NCBI GenBank assembly: GCA_022036555.1
Contig: CM039133.1
Coordinates: 39,446,718 to 39,510,717, forward strand
Length of the DNA: 64,000 nucleotides
Direction: 5' to 3'
Origin: Microstegium vimineum
Lineage: Eukaryota; Streptophyta; Magnoliopsida; Poales; Poaceae
The stretch's first letter is position 1. The number at the start of each line of letters is the position of its first letter. Below the pieces are notes generated by a model. It was not told the origin of the DNA and ran no database searches. It saw only the letters and a list, made by a program, of their open reading frames with translations. The position numbers were made by a program, and so were the translations under genes. Positions 11,970 through 21,958 of this stretch are shown here, piece by piece.

Positions 11970-13068
11970 TTATGAAAGAACAAAAACGTCACCCTCCTTA
12001 CAAAACTACTAGCCACATCATCATTTCAAAAATCTTAGCCATGATGACTAACACATCGGCTTATATTGTTTTCTTTTCTCAGAATATGCTTACATGGCAC
12101 AATAGTCAAATCTTTTATTTGATTCTCTTTTTTACCTAGGTCGGATTGTATAACGGCCAAATTTTTATCGAGAGACAATGATGAACCATTATCATATATT
12201 TTCTCGAGAGTAAAGTTCCCAAGCCACTTGTCCTCCCAAAACCTAGTTTGACTACCATTGTGAATGTTAAAAACAGAAAGATCAAGGAAGCGGTCTTTTG
12301 CCTTCATAAGGCCAGACTAGAAGTGTGAATCTCCCGGCTTTCCAATGAACTTTACCAATGGTTTTATTTTTCAAATATTTCTTCCTAAGAAGATCTTGTG
12401 AAACGCCATTTTCATTAACTAATTTGTATAACCATTTGCTAAATAAGCAAACATTCTGAATTTCAAGGTTCATAATACCAAGACTTCCTTGATCCTTTGA
12501 TAAACAAAGAATTTCCCATTTCAATAGTCTATACTTTTTCTTATGGTTGTCACCTTACCAAAAAAACTTGACCTGTAGAAATCTAATTTCTTAAGAATTC
12601 CCTAGGGTACTTCAAAAAAGACATCATAAACATGGCCAGACTACTCAGCACCGAGTTTATCAAAACTAACTGACCACCATAAGATAAAAAGTTTACCCTT
12701 CCAACTACTCAACTTTTTTTGAAAGTGGTCTTCAACCATTTTTCAGTCTTTATTGTTGAGCCTTTTGTGATTCATTGGTATGCCCAAGTATGTGAAAGGA
12801 AGATTACTCATTCCACATCCAAAGATGTGTGAATATTGTTCCATGTGCTCCTTTGCTTCCCCATAGCAAAAAATTTCACTCTTATCGAAGTTAATTTTCA
12901 AACCAAAAAGTTACTCAAAGGCACATAGAATAATTTTCATGTTCTTTGCTTGTTCTAAATCATGCTCCATGAAAAGTATCATCAGCATATTGCAAAATCG
13001 AGAGGCCACCATCCACCAAATGGGAATGTGGCCTTGAATTTGACCATCCTCTTTTTCCCTAGTGATGA

Positions 13069-14941
13069 TGAAGGACCGAGAACGGCGACCAGAGGGGGGG
13101 AATGGGAGCCTCAAATTTCTCTCGAAATATTCGGGCCACTCTTCCCAAAAACCAAACCCAGTTGCTGACGTTAGACGAAAACATAGCAAATGAAAGCTCA
13201 CCGGCAGTGGAGGAAAACTCACCGGAAACCCCCAAGAAGAGTTCTCAACCCCTATGAGAAAGAGGCAAGAATTCCAAGCAAATCAGCCAGAAAAAAGGTG
13301 ACGAACGCTGGAAGACAGTGCGACGGACACTCCAGGGCAGGGCGATGGACGCTTAGGTGAGCGTCCGTCGGCCTTCCAGAGAGCCCGATAGAAGCTGAAA
13401 AACTACCGAGGCGACGGACGCTGTGAAGATTGTCCTTCGGCCTATCCGAGAGCAAAACAGAGCTGCACGGACGCTGGGCAACAGACTTTGGAGAGCGTCC
13501 GACGCCAAAACCGAAGGACGCCAATAAGCGAGGCGACGGATGCTGATGTAAGCACGTACCAGCGTCCGACGCGAAACCCTCGGAGCATCCGACGCCCCCG
13601 ACAAACGCTCAGTAACCTTGAAAATTGTTTTTCTCTCCACCAAATCTTCCCAAATCTTGACCAAATGTTCTCCACTAGCAACCCAACTTGGTAGGCATGA
13701 TTCTAGTGCTATGGAAGAGCTATCCCGAAGAAATCATTGCTCAATTTGGTGAGAATTAAAGGAAAACGAGGATTTGGGGAAAAGGGGCAAGAACGAAGAA
13801 CACCGCAAAGAAATCGCCCGATCTACGCACTCGTGAGGTTTGAGGGAAATTCCTTCGGTGCAAAGATGCTCCTCACGAACATGAACAACTTGGTTCAAAT
13901 GGATTTGCATGAGCTACTCCCTACAAAGAGAAATCATCTCGGGAAAAGAGAAAGCAAAAGCAAAACGCGAAGAACACAAGCAAAACGGGGAACACGATCA
14001 CAAAAGCGAAGCCACCATGGCTTACGGAGGTTACGGCCTCCGATTCTCGCAACAATCACAAGTTCTTACACCGGTGACTCGGTGAATCTCAAGCAAGAAG
14101 AAGCTAGGTAAGGGAAAACCTAGGAATAGGTGGGAGAAAGAGTAATGCAAGAGATGAGGATGAGGATACCCCTTCATCCTGTATTTAACGGGGCTTTGGC
14201 TATTTCCCAAAGACCCCCGTAGATACATGAGTGAACTACCTAGCCTAAGCATTGCAGTCCAAGCTCCGGAAAATATCTTCCTCGATTTGAATGAACGGCC
14301 CCGCTTTCTGCCGGGAGTTGCCGTCGCCTCGAGGCAATCTCCAGGATTCCACCACGTGCCATCCCCGCTTCCTCGGAAGCTCCGCCTAGGTTTTGAGGCC
14401 CAAACCCAGGAAACCCGCCACCGGTAGCTTTGGGCTCAACTACCGAACCCCGAGTTTTGCGGCTCAAACTCGGAAACCGACGCGGATGGTTTTGAGGCCC
14501 AAACCACCAAACCACTCGACGCGAGCCACCTTGTCTTCGCCCGGTCGGACTCCGAGTCCTCTGAGCCTCCGCTCGACTCGAGTGTCCACCGTCTTGACTT
14601 GGTTGACTCGGTCTACCTCCATGTCTTCTCGCACTCGCCGGTGCCAAGTACCAGCCACCACAGCTAGTCCGCCGGCGCCCATGGTCCCTCAGTCCAAGCC
14701 CCGCTTCCTCCCTTCACCGCTCTCAGTCCATCGGCACGGCAAGCCTCTACTCGACCTTCTCCACGCCATTGACCACTGTCACTAGGCATAACACCTGCAC
14801 ACCACAAGCCGATAGACAAGCACACATTTCTGCTTTCGCAGAGGTTAGGGTAAGCCACTCAAACTGAAACACTCACGTGTTAGACGATCACTCATCATCA
14901 AAGCTGAACATACATGGGTACTTATCCACCATGTGTTCGCA
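13069..14941 (-). mobile_element. Solo LTR 1, SIRE-type Copia (TSD GATGA)
   Basis: A 1,873-bp segment starting TGAAGGACCGAG and ending GTGTTCGCA, flanked by GATGA at 13064-13068 and 14942-14946. It has no internal retrotransposon domains. Its left end (GAGGGGGGGAATGGGAG) resembles the G-rich 3' end of SIRE LTRs, so it points to the minus strand. A possible TATA-like box (GTTAAATACAGG on the minus strand, about 14180-14195) and an array of ACGGACGCT words (about 13300-13600) are present. It inserted into the LINE and recombined to a solo LTR. A second copy lies at 17591-19384. Confidence 0.88.
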
Positions 14942-15050
14942 GATGAATATGGCTAACATATCCACAACTAAATTAAAGAGAATAGGTGAAAGTGGATCAC
15001 TTAGCCGTAAGCCTTTTTTGATTTGAAAATAACGACCGACATTATTATTT

Positions 15051-15125
15051 GAGAGATTTAGCTACATGGCCCTTGAAATAATGCCTCTTTGGTGTATGGT
15101 GATCTCTTTTTTCTTAGCTCTATGG
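15051..15125. repeat. Left terminal inverted repeat of the Pack-MULE
   Basis: Starts GAGAGATTTAG. It is the reverse complement, with scattered differences, of the right end at about 16842-16916; it includes the shared words CTACATGGCC and TTTGGTGTATG. Confidence 0.88.
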
Positions 15126-15362
15126 CCTTTTGTTACATCTGAGCACTTAATGGTGTTAACTATGGCGTGAAAAGTCCATTTTACCCCTGGACCCAAAAAA
15201 ATGGAGCGCTCTCCTTTTAGTGGCATGCATCAGTTGTCCACATTTTTGGAGAATGGCGAGCATACAGAGAGGAAAATCATTTAGGGTACAGGGAAAAAAT
15301 CACAAATGTATTCTAATGAACCATATCCCATAGGTTTCAAACTCACACAAACAAGGTCTCAC

Positions 15363-16375
15363 AATCTGGAGGAACCAGTGTGTGTAAGGCAGGCAGGATG
15401 ATGAAAGCCCAAATGGTGCGCTGTGGATCATAAAATTGAATGGCGGGTCTTTGAGCTCCTTAGACAACTTTTGCAACATAATCTTTAACAGAGACCCAAG
15501 ATCCAGTGCCTGCAAACAACATTGCAATAACTTAGTGCCCAAAAAAGGTGGGGCTTACAAGCAGAATCCGCTACTATCAACATGCCTGGAATTTATTTAT
15601 GTACAGAGTAGCTCATGACTATGACATGAAATGTGCAAACTTATTGACAGCATTAGTAACGCAGATATGGCCCGTAGTATTCCACATGACACAAATTGAG
15701 GAAGTGTTCAAGCGAACCTACTAGCCCCTCATTTTTCGTCCAGTAGAAATGCAACAAAACCCATAAGTGTAATACGGTGCTTGGAATAAGTGAAGATTGA
15801 AGAATATAAATAAGTGCAAAAAATTGCCCGGGAACCACATAATAATACTATACAGCTAGTATTTAGGCATGCAAACTAAACTAATAGCTATAGCAGATGC
15901 ATTAAACTATTGGCACAGAAGTTTATCCAACTTAACAGGAACTCCAAAAAGGTACAGCAATAGCAAATATGAAGGGAAGATTGAATTCCAATATATATAG
16001 TAATATTTGTACAGATCGAAAAGTCTAAACTACTATTGGTCTGTAAAAAATGAAACATCTAGCGGATTCCAAAACACTTCATACCTTATCCTGATCAATT
16101 TCATGAAAATAGGAAATATGTTGTCGAGGAATAATCCATATCTCAAATGGATATGATGCTGCAAAAGGAACAATGGCAAAAAAATTAGGTGTTTCGCTGA
16201 TCAGGGTATCTTTGGACCTAGTCTCACAAAGGCTGCAGTGCCCTGATCTGTCAAAAATCTCCTTCATGCAGTTAAGCCAAGTTGTATCAAAGGGAGGGAC
16301 AAAGGGAGTTCCCAACATTTGGCTCTGTGAATGTGCCATAGAAGCTCCAGCAGATGCCCCATGGTTCTTAAACAC
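15363..16375 (-). pseudogene. Captured fragment of a GalT / ADP-glucose phosphorylase-like gene
   Basis: Two exons in the Pack-MULE. Exon 16085-16375 (97 codons) begins after an intact acceptor (CTTAG) with VFKNHGASAGASMAHSQSQM, has a CSLCETRSKD cysteine pair and YPFEIWIIPRQHISYFHE, and ends at an intact GT donor. Exon 15363-15509 (49 codons) begins after TTTGCAG with ALDLGSLLKIML, contains DPPFNFMIHSAP and PYTHWFLQI, and ends at GTGAGA. The two exons join in frame (DQDK-ALDL). The family transfers nucleotidyl groups between sugar phosphates using an HxHxQ active site; here the motif reads H-S-Q-S-Q, so the second, nucleophilic histidine is replaced. The N-terminal half and the end of the protein are missing. 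It is a fragment, not a working enzyme. Retained introns show capture at DNA level. Confidence 0.85.
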
Positions 16376-16439
16376 CTAAGCATATTAAGAGAAAGGAACT
16401 TTTTCAGACGTGAGGCAATCAACAAAGGTACTATAGAAG

Positions 16440-16735
16440 GCCCCCAGCTTGGGTGTCGGGCTGGGAGCGCTGCTCTCCCGGTGGCGAGCCGCTGCCGCCT
16501 CGCCGGAGAAGACCAGTCTAGCGCGCTGGACGAGGAGGCCCGCCACGGCGAGACGAGAAGGAACTGCAGCTGGGACGGGGCGGATCCGGAGCTGGAGAAC
16601 CTAGCGGCGCCCCTTGGCCGTCGGCGGCGGCTCCTTGGCTGGGAACGGTGGCGGCTTCCTCTCCCATCGGGTAATTTTTTTTTTTGCGTGAGGCCGGCCG
16701 CGCGGTGCGTGTGTGAGGCTGGTGCCTTCCCTTAC
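16440..16735. other. GC-rich cargo segment in the Pack-MULE
   Basis: About 300 bp of sharply higher GC content than its surroundings, between the GalT-like exon and the right TIR. It looks like the 5' end of a grass gene (Ala/Arg-rich in most frames), but I recognise no protein. It may be a second captured source or the first exon of the same source gene. It ends in a T-run (about 16675-16684) before TIR-like sequence. Confidence 0.5.
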
Positions 16736-17590
16736 TAAAGGGTATTTCTGTCTTTCGCATGTCAACAAGTGGACAATCGAACGGAACACCCTAACAGAGT
16801 TGACAGAAGGCCATAAAGCTAAGAAAAACTAATTTAAAGGCCATGGAGAAAATTTCAAAAAAAAAGGTCATACACCAAAAAGGCATTATTTTCAGGGCCA
16901 TGTAGTTAAATCTCTCTTATTATTTACTTTCACAGCAACACTGTCACCAGAGACAAATTGTTGGACCCAGGTATTAGACCGATTAATCATCAACTTGTCA
17001 ATAAATGTAACTTGATCTAAACTATATTTGTCATTGTTATCAATACAAATTAATATGACTGTAAGCAATGTAATATTTTTAGCTTTATCTGGATGATGAT
17101 AAATAAAGTGTTGGCCTTAATTTAGGTGTTCGTATAGTTTCGCTCCAAACAAAACATATCTATACCTTTGTGATACCGGGTACCATGCTAGTTCAACAAC
17201 GAACCTCCATCGACCAAGCTTCTATTTTCATCTTCGCTAGCCAACACCTAGAGTTGTTTCGGCCTCCGATCCACACCTTCTTAATGGACATCGTAGTCTT
17301 ATTATTGTCAAATCCCATATCGTCAAATTCTTCCTCCATTTCTGTGGCTCGAACTCGAAGTCATTGCACACATTGCTTTTATGTTTGCCGAGTCGCGTTG
17401 GCAATCATCAAAGTTTTGGTTTGGCTTTCTTGCAACCGATCTAATTCTCGCCGGAGGCTGAAGGGAGTGGGGATCCATTGTTTTTAATAAGTTTCTCCAG
17501 TAGATCGAGTCCTTAGGGTTAGGGTTTCTCCATGCCAAAGTTCTTGGTATTGGAGTTTTATCTTCTCCTTCTCCTCTTCTCCAGCAATGG

Positions 17591-19384
17591 TGAAGGACCG
17601 AGAACGGCGACCAGAGGGGCCGTGAATGGGAGCCAAATAAAAATTCCTTTCGGAAACTTCTATTGCTTGACCCTTGTCCCAAAATCACTCCCAAAAAATC
17701 GAGCTCGGAAGAAACGACACGCACACGACCTAACAAGTAGGTGGACACTTTAGGAAGAACCCTAGAGGTGCAGCGGAGCAGTCGGAGACGGACGAAAACC
17801 AACACGCAAAAGAACGGAGGCAAACAAGCAAACTGGGAAACCTCGGACTGTCTGCGAGGGATGGCAGACTGTCCGCAGTTCAGCTGTCTGAAACACCAAG
17901 TTTCTGGACTTGGTTCTATCCAAGTCTCAGACTGTCCGCGCTGGGATGCTGGACTGTCCGCGCCAGGTAACAGGGAGGCCTGGACTGTCTGCGGGTTGCG
18001 TCGGACTGTCCGCCGGTGAAAAACTCAAAAAACACACTGTTCTATGTCAAAACTGGACGAGCTACACGCGATTTCCGGACTGTCCGCGAGCAGATGGCGA
18101 ACTGTCCGCGGTTGAGTCAGAAAAACAACCCGAGACTCCTTTGCCCATGCCCGATCGGCGGACTCTCCGCTAGCTCTCGGACAGAGAAGAAAAGGGGGCG
18201 ATTTCAAATCGCCTCAACCCCAAACTCCATGGATTCTCAACCAAATCTTCTCCAATGGCCACCAAACTTTGTGGGCATGATCCCAAGCCTACGGAGGGGC
18301 AAAACCATTCGGTGCAAATCTTCTATTCGTGATCCCGCACAACTTGGTTCAAATGGAATCGCAAAACTTGCTCTCAATCGGAAGAACTCATCGCATGAAC
18401 TTAGAGGATTAGAGAGAAGCAAAATGTGATTAGCAAAGAATACAAGCAAAAGAGACACAATCACGAAATCAAAGCCACCATGGCTTACGGAGGGTAAGGC
18501 CTCCGATTCCCATCAAAAATCAAAGTGGAAATCCTTACACTAGAGACCTCATGAACTAGAGAGAGAAAGAGAGGTTGCGCAAATGACTAGAGTTGAAGAG
18601 GTGGGATGAGGGATACCCCTTCACCCCCTACTTATCAGGCTTTGGATATTTCACAAAGACCCCCCTTAGATACATGAGTGAACTACCTAGCCTAAGCATT
18701 GCAGTCCAAGCTCCGGAAAATATCTCCCACATTTTGAATGGACGACCCCACTTCCTGCCAGAAGCTGCCGTCGCCTCGACGCAACCTCCAGGATTCTGCC
18801 ACGTGCCATCCCCGCTTCCTCGAAAGCTCCGCCCGGATTTTGAGGCCCAAACCCACGAAACCCGCCACCGGTAGCTTTCGGCTCAACTACCGAACCCGAG
18901 TTTTGAGGCCCAAACTCGGAAACCGTCCACCGGTGGTTTTGCGGCCCAATCCACCAAACCGCTCAACTCGAGCCACCTTGTCCTCTCCCGGTCGGACTCC
19001 GAGTCCCATGAGCCTCCGCTCAACCCGCTCGTCCGTCGTCTTGACTTGGTTGACTCGGTCTATCTCCATGTCTTGTCGCACTTGCCGGTGCCAAGCACTA
19101 GCCCCCACAGCTAGTCCGTCGGCGCCCATGGTCCCTCAGTCCGAGCCCCGCTTCCGCCCTTCACCGCTCTCAGTCTATCGGCATGACAAGCATCTACTCG
19201 ACCTTCTCCACGTCATTGACCACTGTCACTAGGCATAGTACCTGCACACCACAAGCCGATAGACAAGCACACATATGATTTCGCAAGAGTTAGAAGTAAG
19301 CCACTCAAACTGAAACACTAAGTGTTGGGCAATCACTCATCACAAAACTGAACTACATGGGTACTTATCCACCATGTGTTCGCA
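17591..19384 (-). mobile_element. Solo LTR 2, SIRE-type Copia (TSD AATGG)
   Basis: A 1,794-bp segment starting TGAAGGACCGAGAACGGCGA and ending GTGTTCGCA, with AATGG on both sides (17586-17590 and 19385-19389). It is the same family as the solo LTR at 13069: both ends and the blocks CACCATGGCTTACGGAGG and GTGAACTACCTAGCCTAAGC are shared. The repeat array differs: here it is built from GGACTGTCCGCG words (17850-18180) rather than ACGGACGCT. Confidence 0.88.
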
Positions 19385-19389
19385 AATGG

Positions 19390-19945
19390 TGAAGGAGAAG
19401 GGTGGAATCGTCTTCTCCATGGCGGCTTCGTTGAAGATGAGGGCGGCAACTTCAGCGTCACCATCTTCATCGACATGACGACATGAAGATCTTTGTTTCC
19501 GGACGGCGGCATCAAAGCGGAGATGATGTCGTCGCCATGGAATAATTTTCTCCGGTCTTTTCTTCGTTTTTTTGGTTATATCTAGCCAGAATGAAAGACT
19601 AGGGAGAATATCCTTCAGATAAGTCTTCCTCATTCTTCGGTGGCAGAAAGAAGAAGAAGGAATATACCAACAAGAAGAAAAAGATCCTCAATTCCACCTA
19701 CAGGAATGTTGTCCGTCGTTCGTTGGACATCTGTTCTCAGGCTTGCCGCTATTGCTAGTGCCGAGTATTTGCCTGTGCGGTCATCTATACGAAGCGTCAA
19801 AAAGGTTTGGTTTTGAGATTTGCAGCTTTTCACGGCGTGGGTATATTTTAGATGAAAATTAGTTTCTGATTAATCCAGAGTGGTTGTAATATGTTATGTA
19901 CCCAGCTATTATATAATATAATTCTTCTTTCGCTAAAAAAAAGAA
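19390..19945 (+). mobile_element. Probable LINE 3' end on the plus strand
   Basis: The segment ends ATATAATTCTTCTTTCGCTAAAAAAAAG. A CTTTCGCT-A(n) tail is typical of grass L1 elements. No open RT is present, so this would be a 5'-truncated copy or UTR only. Its left part continues across solo LTR 2 into 17170-17590, and I cannot tell whether that stretch belongs to this unit or to the minus-strand LINE. Confidence 0.4.
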
Positions 19946-20154
19946 AGAGATGAAAAATGCACGTTGGTTTGTGTCTCTCAACGGCTTCAAAGGTTGTACG
20001 GAGTAAAAGAGAAGATTTTGGATTGTTCTATGCCAGCACTAACGTCATGTTAGTTTGGCTACCCGTCTGTCGTGCAGCATTAGCAAAGCATTGGGTTCCC
20101 CGTCAGCTTAATTAGGACCTGAAGCTGCCCAATAAATTTGTACTGCTGTCGTCT

Positions 20155-21243
20155 ATGCTGGTGGCGATGGAGCTACGGGCTGAGCTTTTTGGGAGCGGGA
20201 CCTCTCTGCAAATGCCTAACCATCATCATCGTGGGTCGTCGTCAGGCACCGCACTAGTGCCGCTGGCCGCGGTAGTAGCGCCGGTGGTGCTGGCGCTGCT
20301 GCACCTCTGGACGGCGGCGGCGGCGGCGATGGAGCCTCCGATGGGGCTGCCGCACTGCCCGACCATGTGTGGTAACGTGAGCGTGCCGTATCCTTTTGGC
20401 ATCGGCGATGGCTGCTTCGTCCCGGGGTTCAACCTCACCTGCGACCTCACGCAAGACCCGCCCAAGCTGCTCCTCCTTGGCGGCGGTGCCAATACTGGGG
20501 TCCAAGTGAGTAACATATTTCTCCAGAACGCCTCCATGCGTGTCATGAGCCGCGCCATATTGAACCACACCTCCGTCGATTCGACGACCCCGGACGCCAA
20601 CGGAACCTGGGGGTTCCTGGATGGCGGAGGCGGCGGGCCGTTTGTCCTGTCCTACCACCGCAACAAGTTCTTCGTCATGGGGTGCAACATCCAGTCCAGG
20701 CCACCTTGCTCCGGAACGGCACCCAGCTCATCGCCGGCTGCTCCTCCTTCTGCACGGTGGACGACATGGGGAACGTTCTAGGAGCGCCGGCCGGTGTCAA
20801 AGCCTGCCGCAACTGCACCGGCAATGGCTGTTGCAAGACGTCCATCCCTCTGTACCACCCATCCTACGACGTTCGCCTCAAGAGCCTGGACCCGACGAAA
20901 AACGTCGTCTCCTGGCTGCCAAAACTGGTGTTCATCGGGGAGCTAAACCAGATTGATGAGGTCTGGTGTCAGGACTACCTACGGATCAGCTGGTTGTCGG
21001 CGGGGAAGTCGCCACCCATGGTTGTTCCGGTGCTGCTGGAGTGGGCGATGGCGTCCACCGCGCCGCTGCTTCCTGGAGTTGAGAAGGATAATGCCTCAAG
21101 ATGCCCCTTGGACATAGCTAGCAGCGCCTGCAAGAGCAGGTATAGCAACTGCATCGACATGAACACCCCCTTCCGCAGCGGTTACTCATGCAGATGCCTT
21201 TCGGGATATGACGGCAATCCTTACCTCGAAGATGGATGCCAAG
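20155..21243 (+). pseudogene. WAK exon 1: signal peptide, GUB_WAK and first EGF-like region
   Basis: The first frame is open 20155-20781 and encodes the secretion signal and galacturonan-binding domain with the conserved CGNVSVPYPFGIG. After the duplication at 20690-20699 the homologous sequence continues in another frame: RNGTQLIAGCSSFC, CTGNGCCKTSIP, then YSCRCLSGYDGNPYLEDGC, the first EGF-like unit. The exon ends CCAAG|GTTTG at 21243. Translation reading on past the splice site would stop at 21293. Confidence 0.85.
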
Positions 21244-21648
21244 GTTTGACCATCATCTTACTCTTTACAGTATTATTTACTAGACTCTTCTAAATTAAGC
21301 CACCACGTACGACGATTATAATTTCAATCCTTGTTGTATATATATAACTCTGAGTTAGTGATATAATCTGATACCTCTAGTTATCGCAGCAGTACTTAGA
21401 TTTTTAAAAGGATTTTGAAAGAATATTAGGAGTATGATCTAAGTTTGCATCATATCAAGAACCACGTAGACAGATATCTCGTAGAAATTCCTACATTTGA
21501 TGATTTTGAAGCAACCATGACAAGATATTATGATTTATTTGGTGGAGTCGACCTCAAATTTTATTAGCACAATTCCAAAATACTAAGTCATTTGTCGCTC
21601 TCCCACAACTTTACTTGACCGATTTGGATCTTTTGGGTAGTATAGACA

Positions 21649-21949
21649 TGTTGGAGAACCGAGAACCGCCGGTGATCTAGCAGCCGGCGATCCTTAGAAG
21701 ACGCACTCAAAGAAACAAGGTTTTGGTGTTGTCAACTTGGGCAGCGTTTTTCACATTTGATTGCAGTACTTAAAGAAGATTACATGCGTAAGTGGGGTAG
21801 TAACCTCCACATAACGTGCAACACCTAGTGCACTACTTGTCGTGACATCCCACGACCCACCATATGTCAGCACGGAGCTACTGACTAACAGAAATAGAAT
21901 GCGATATATACAAACGCTAACTGATCGGTGGTGGCTGGACGACTCAACA
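21649..21949 (-). repeat. 3' LTR of the Ale-type Copia
   Basis: 301 bp from TGTTGGAGAACCG to GACTCAACA. Compared with the other LTR it carries a small direct duplication, GAGAACCG, near its start. It is flanked on the left by AGACA. Confidence 0.85.
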
Positions 21950-21958
21950 GTTCTCCCC

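Larger units (their letters stand above)
15051..16916. mobile_element. Pack-MULE (Mutator-like element carrying gene fragments)
   Basis: A 1,866-bp element bounded by long terminal inverted repeats: the left end GAGAGATTTAGCTACATGGC is mirrored at the right end as GCCATGTAGTTAAATCTCTC, and similarity continues inward for roughly 70 bp or more. It is flanked by a perfect 9-bp target-site duplication TTATTATTT (15042-15050 and 16917-16925), the size diagnostic of Mutator-like elements. No transposase is visible. The interior carries two exons of a GalT-like gene with their splice sites (15363-16375) and a GC-rich segment (16440-16735), so it is a Pack-MULE. It interrupts the minus-strand LINE. 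Confidence 0.92.
11975..17580 (-). mobile_element. L1-type LINE remnant, split by later insertions
   Basis: On the minus strand, pieces of ORF2 can be read across the inserts: WVQQFVSGDSVAVKV (about 16930-16975), GRYFQIKKGLRLSDPLSP (about 15000-15040), then after the solo LTR GQIQGHIPHLVDGG and LQYADDT (about 12980-13060), KINFDKSEIFCYGE, FTYLGIPMNHKRLN, SWKGKLLSYGG, and the C-terminal LSKDQGSLGIMNLEIQN and RFWEDKWLGNF (12035-12524). These are L1 reverse-transcriptase and C-terminal motifs. The 5' part (17320-17580) may hold a leader and the start of ORF1 (MDPHSLQPPARIRSV); the endonuclease part is not seen. The element is dead: many frameshifts and stops. LINE sequence is contiguous across each insertion once one copy of the target-site duplication is removed. 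Confidence 0.8.

Noticed and set aside
13069..19384. One LTR retrotransposon with LTRs at 13069 and 17591
   Set aside because: Each LTR has its own different 5-bp duplication, and the sequence between is LINE plus Pack-MULE with no primer-binding site or polypurine tract.
20226..20658. Antisense ORFs over WAK exon 1
   Set aside because: Shadows of the GC-rich coding exon; the plus strand carries the recognisable GUB_WAK motifs.
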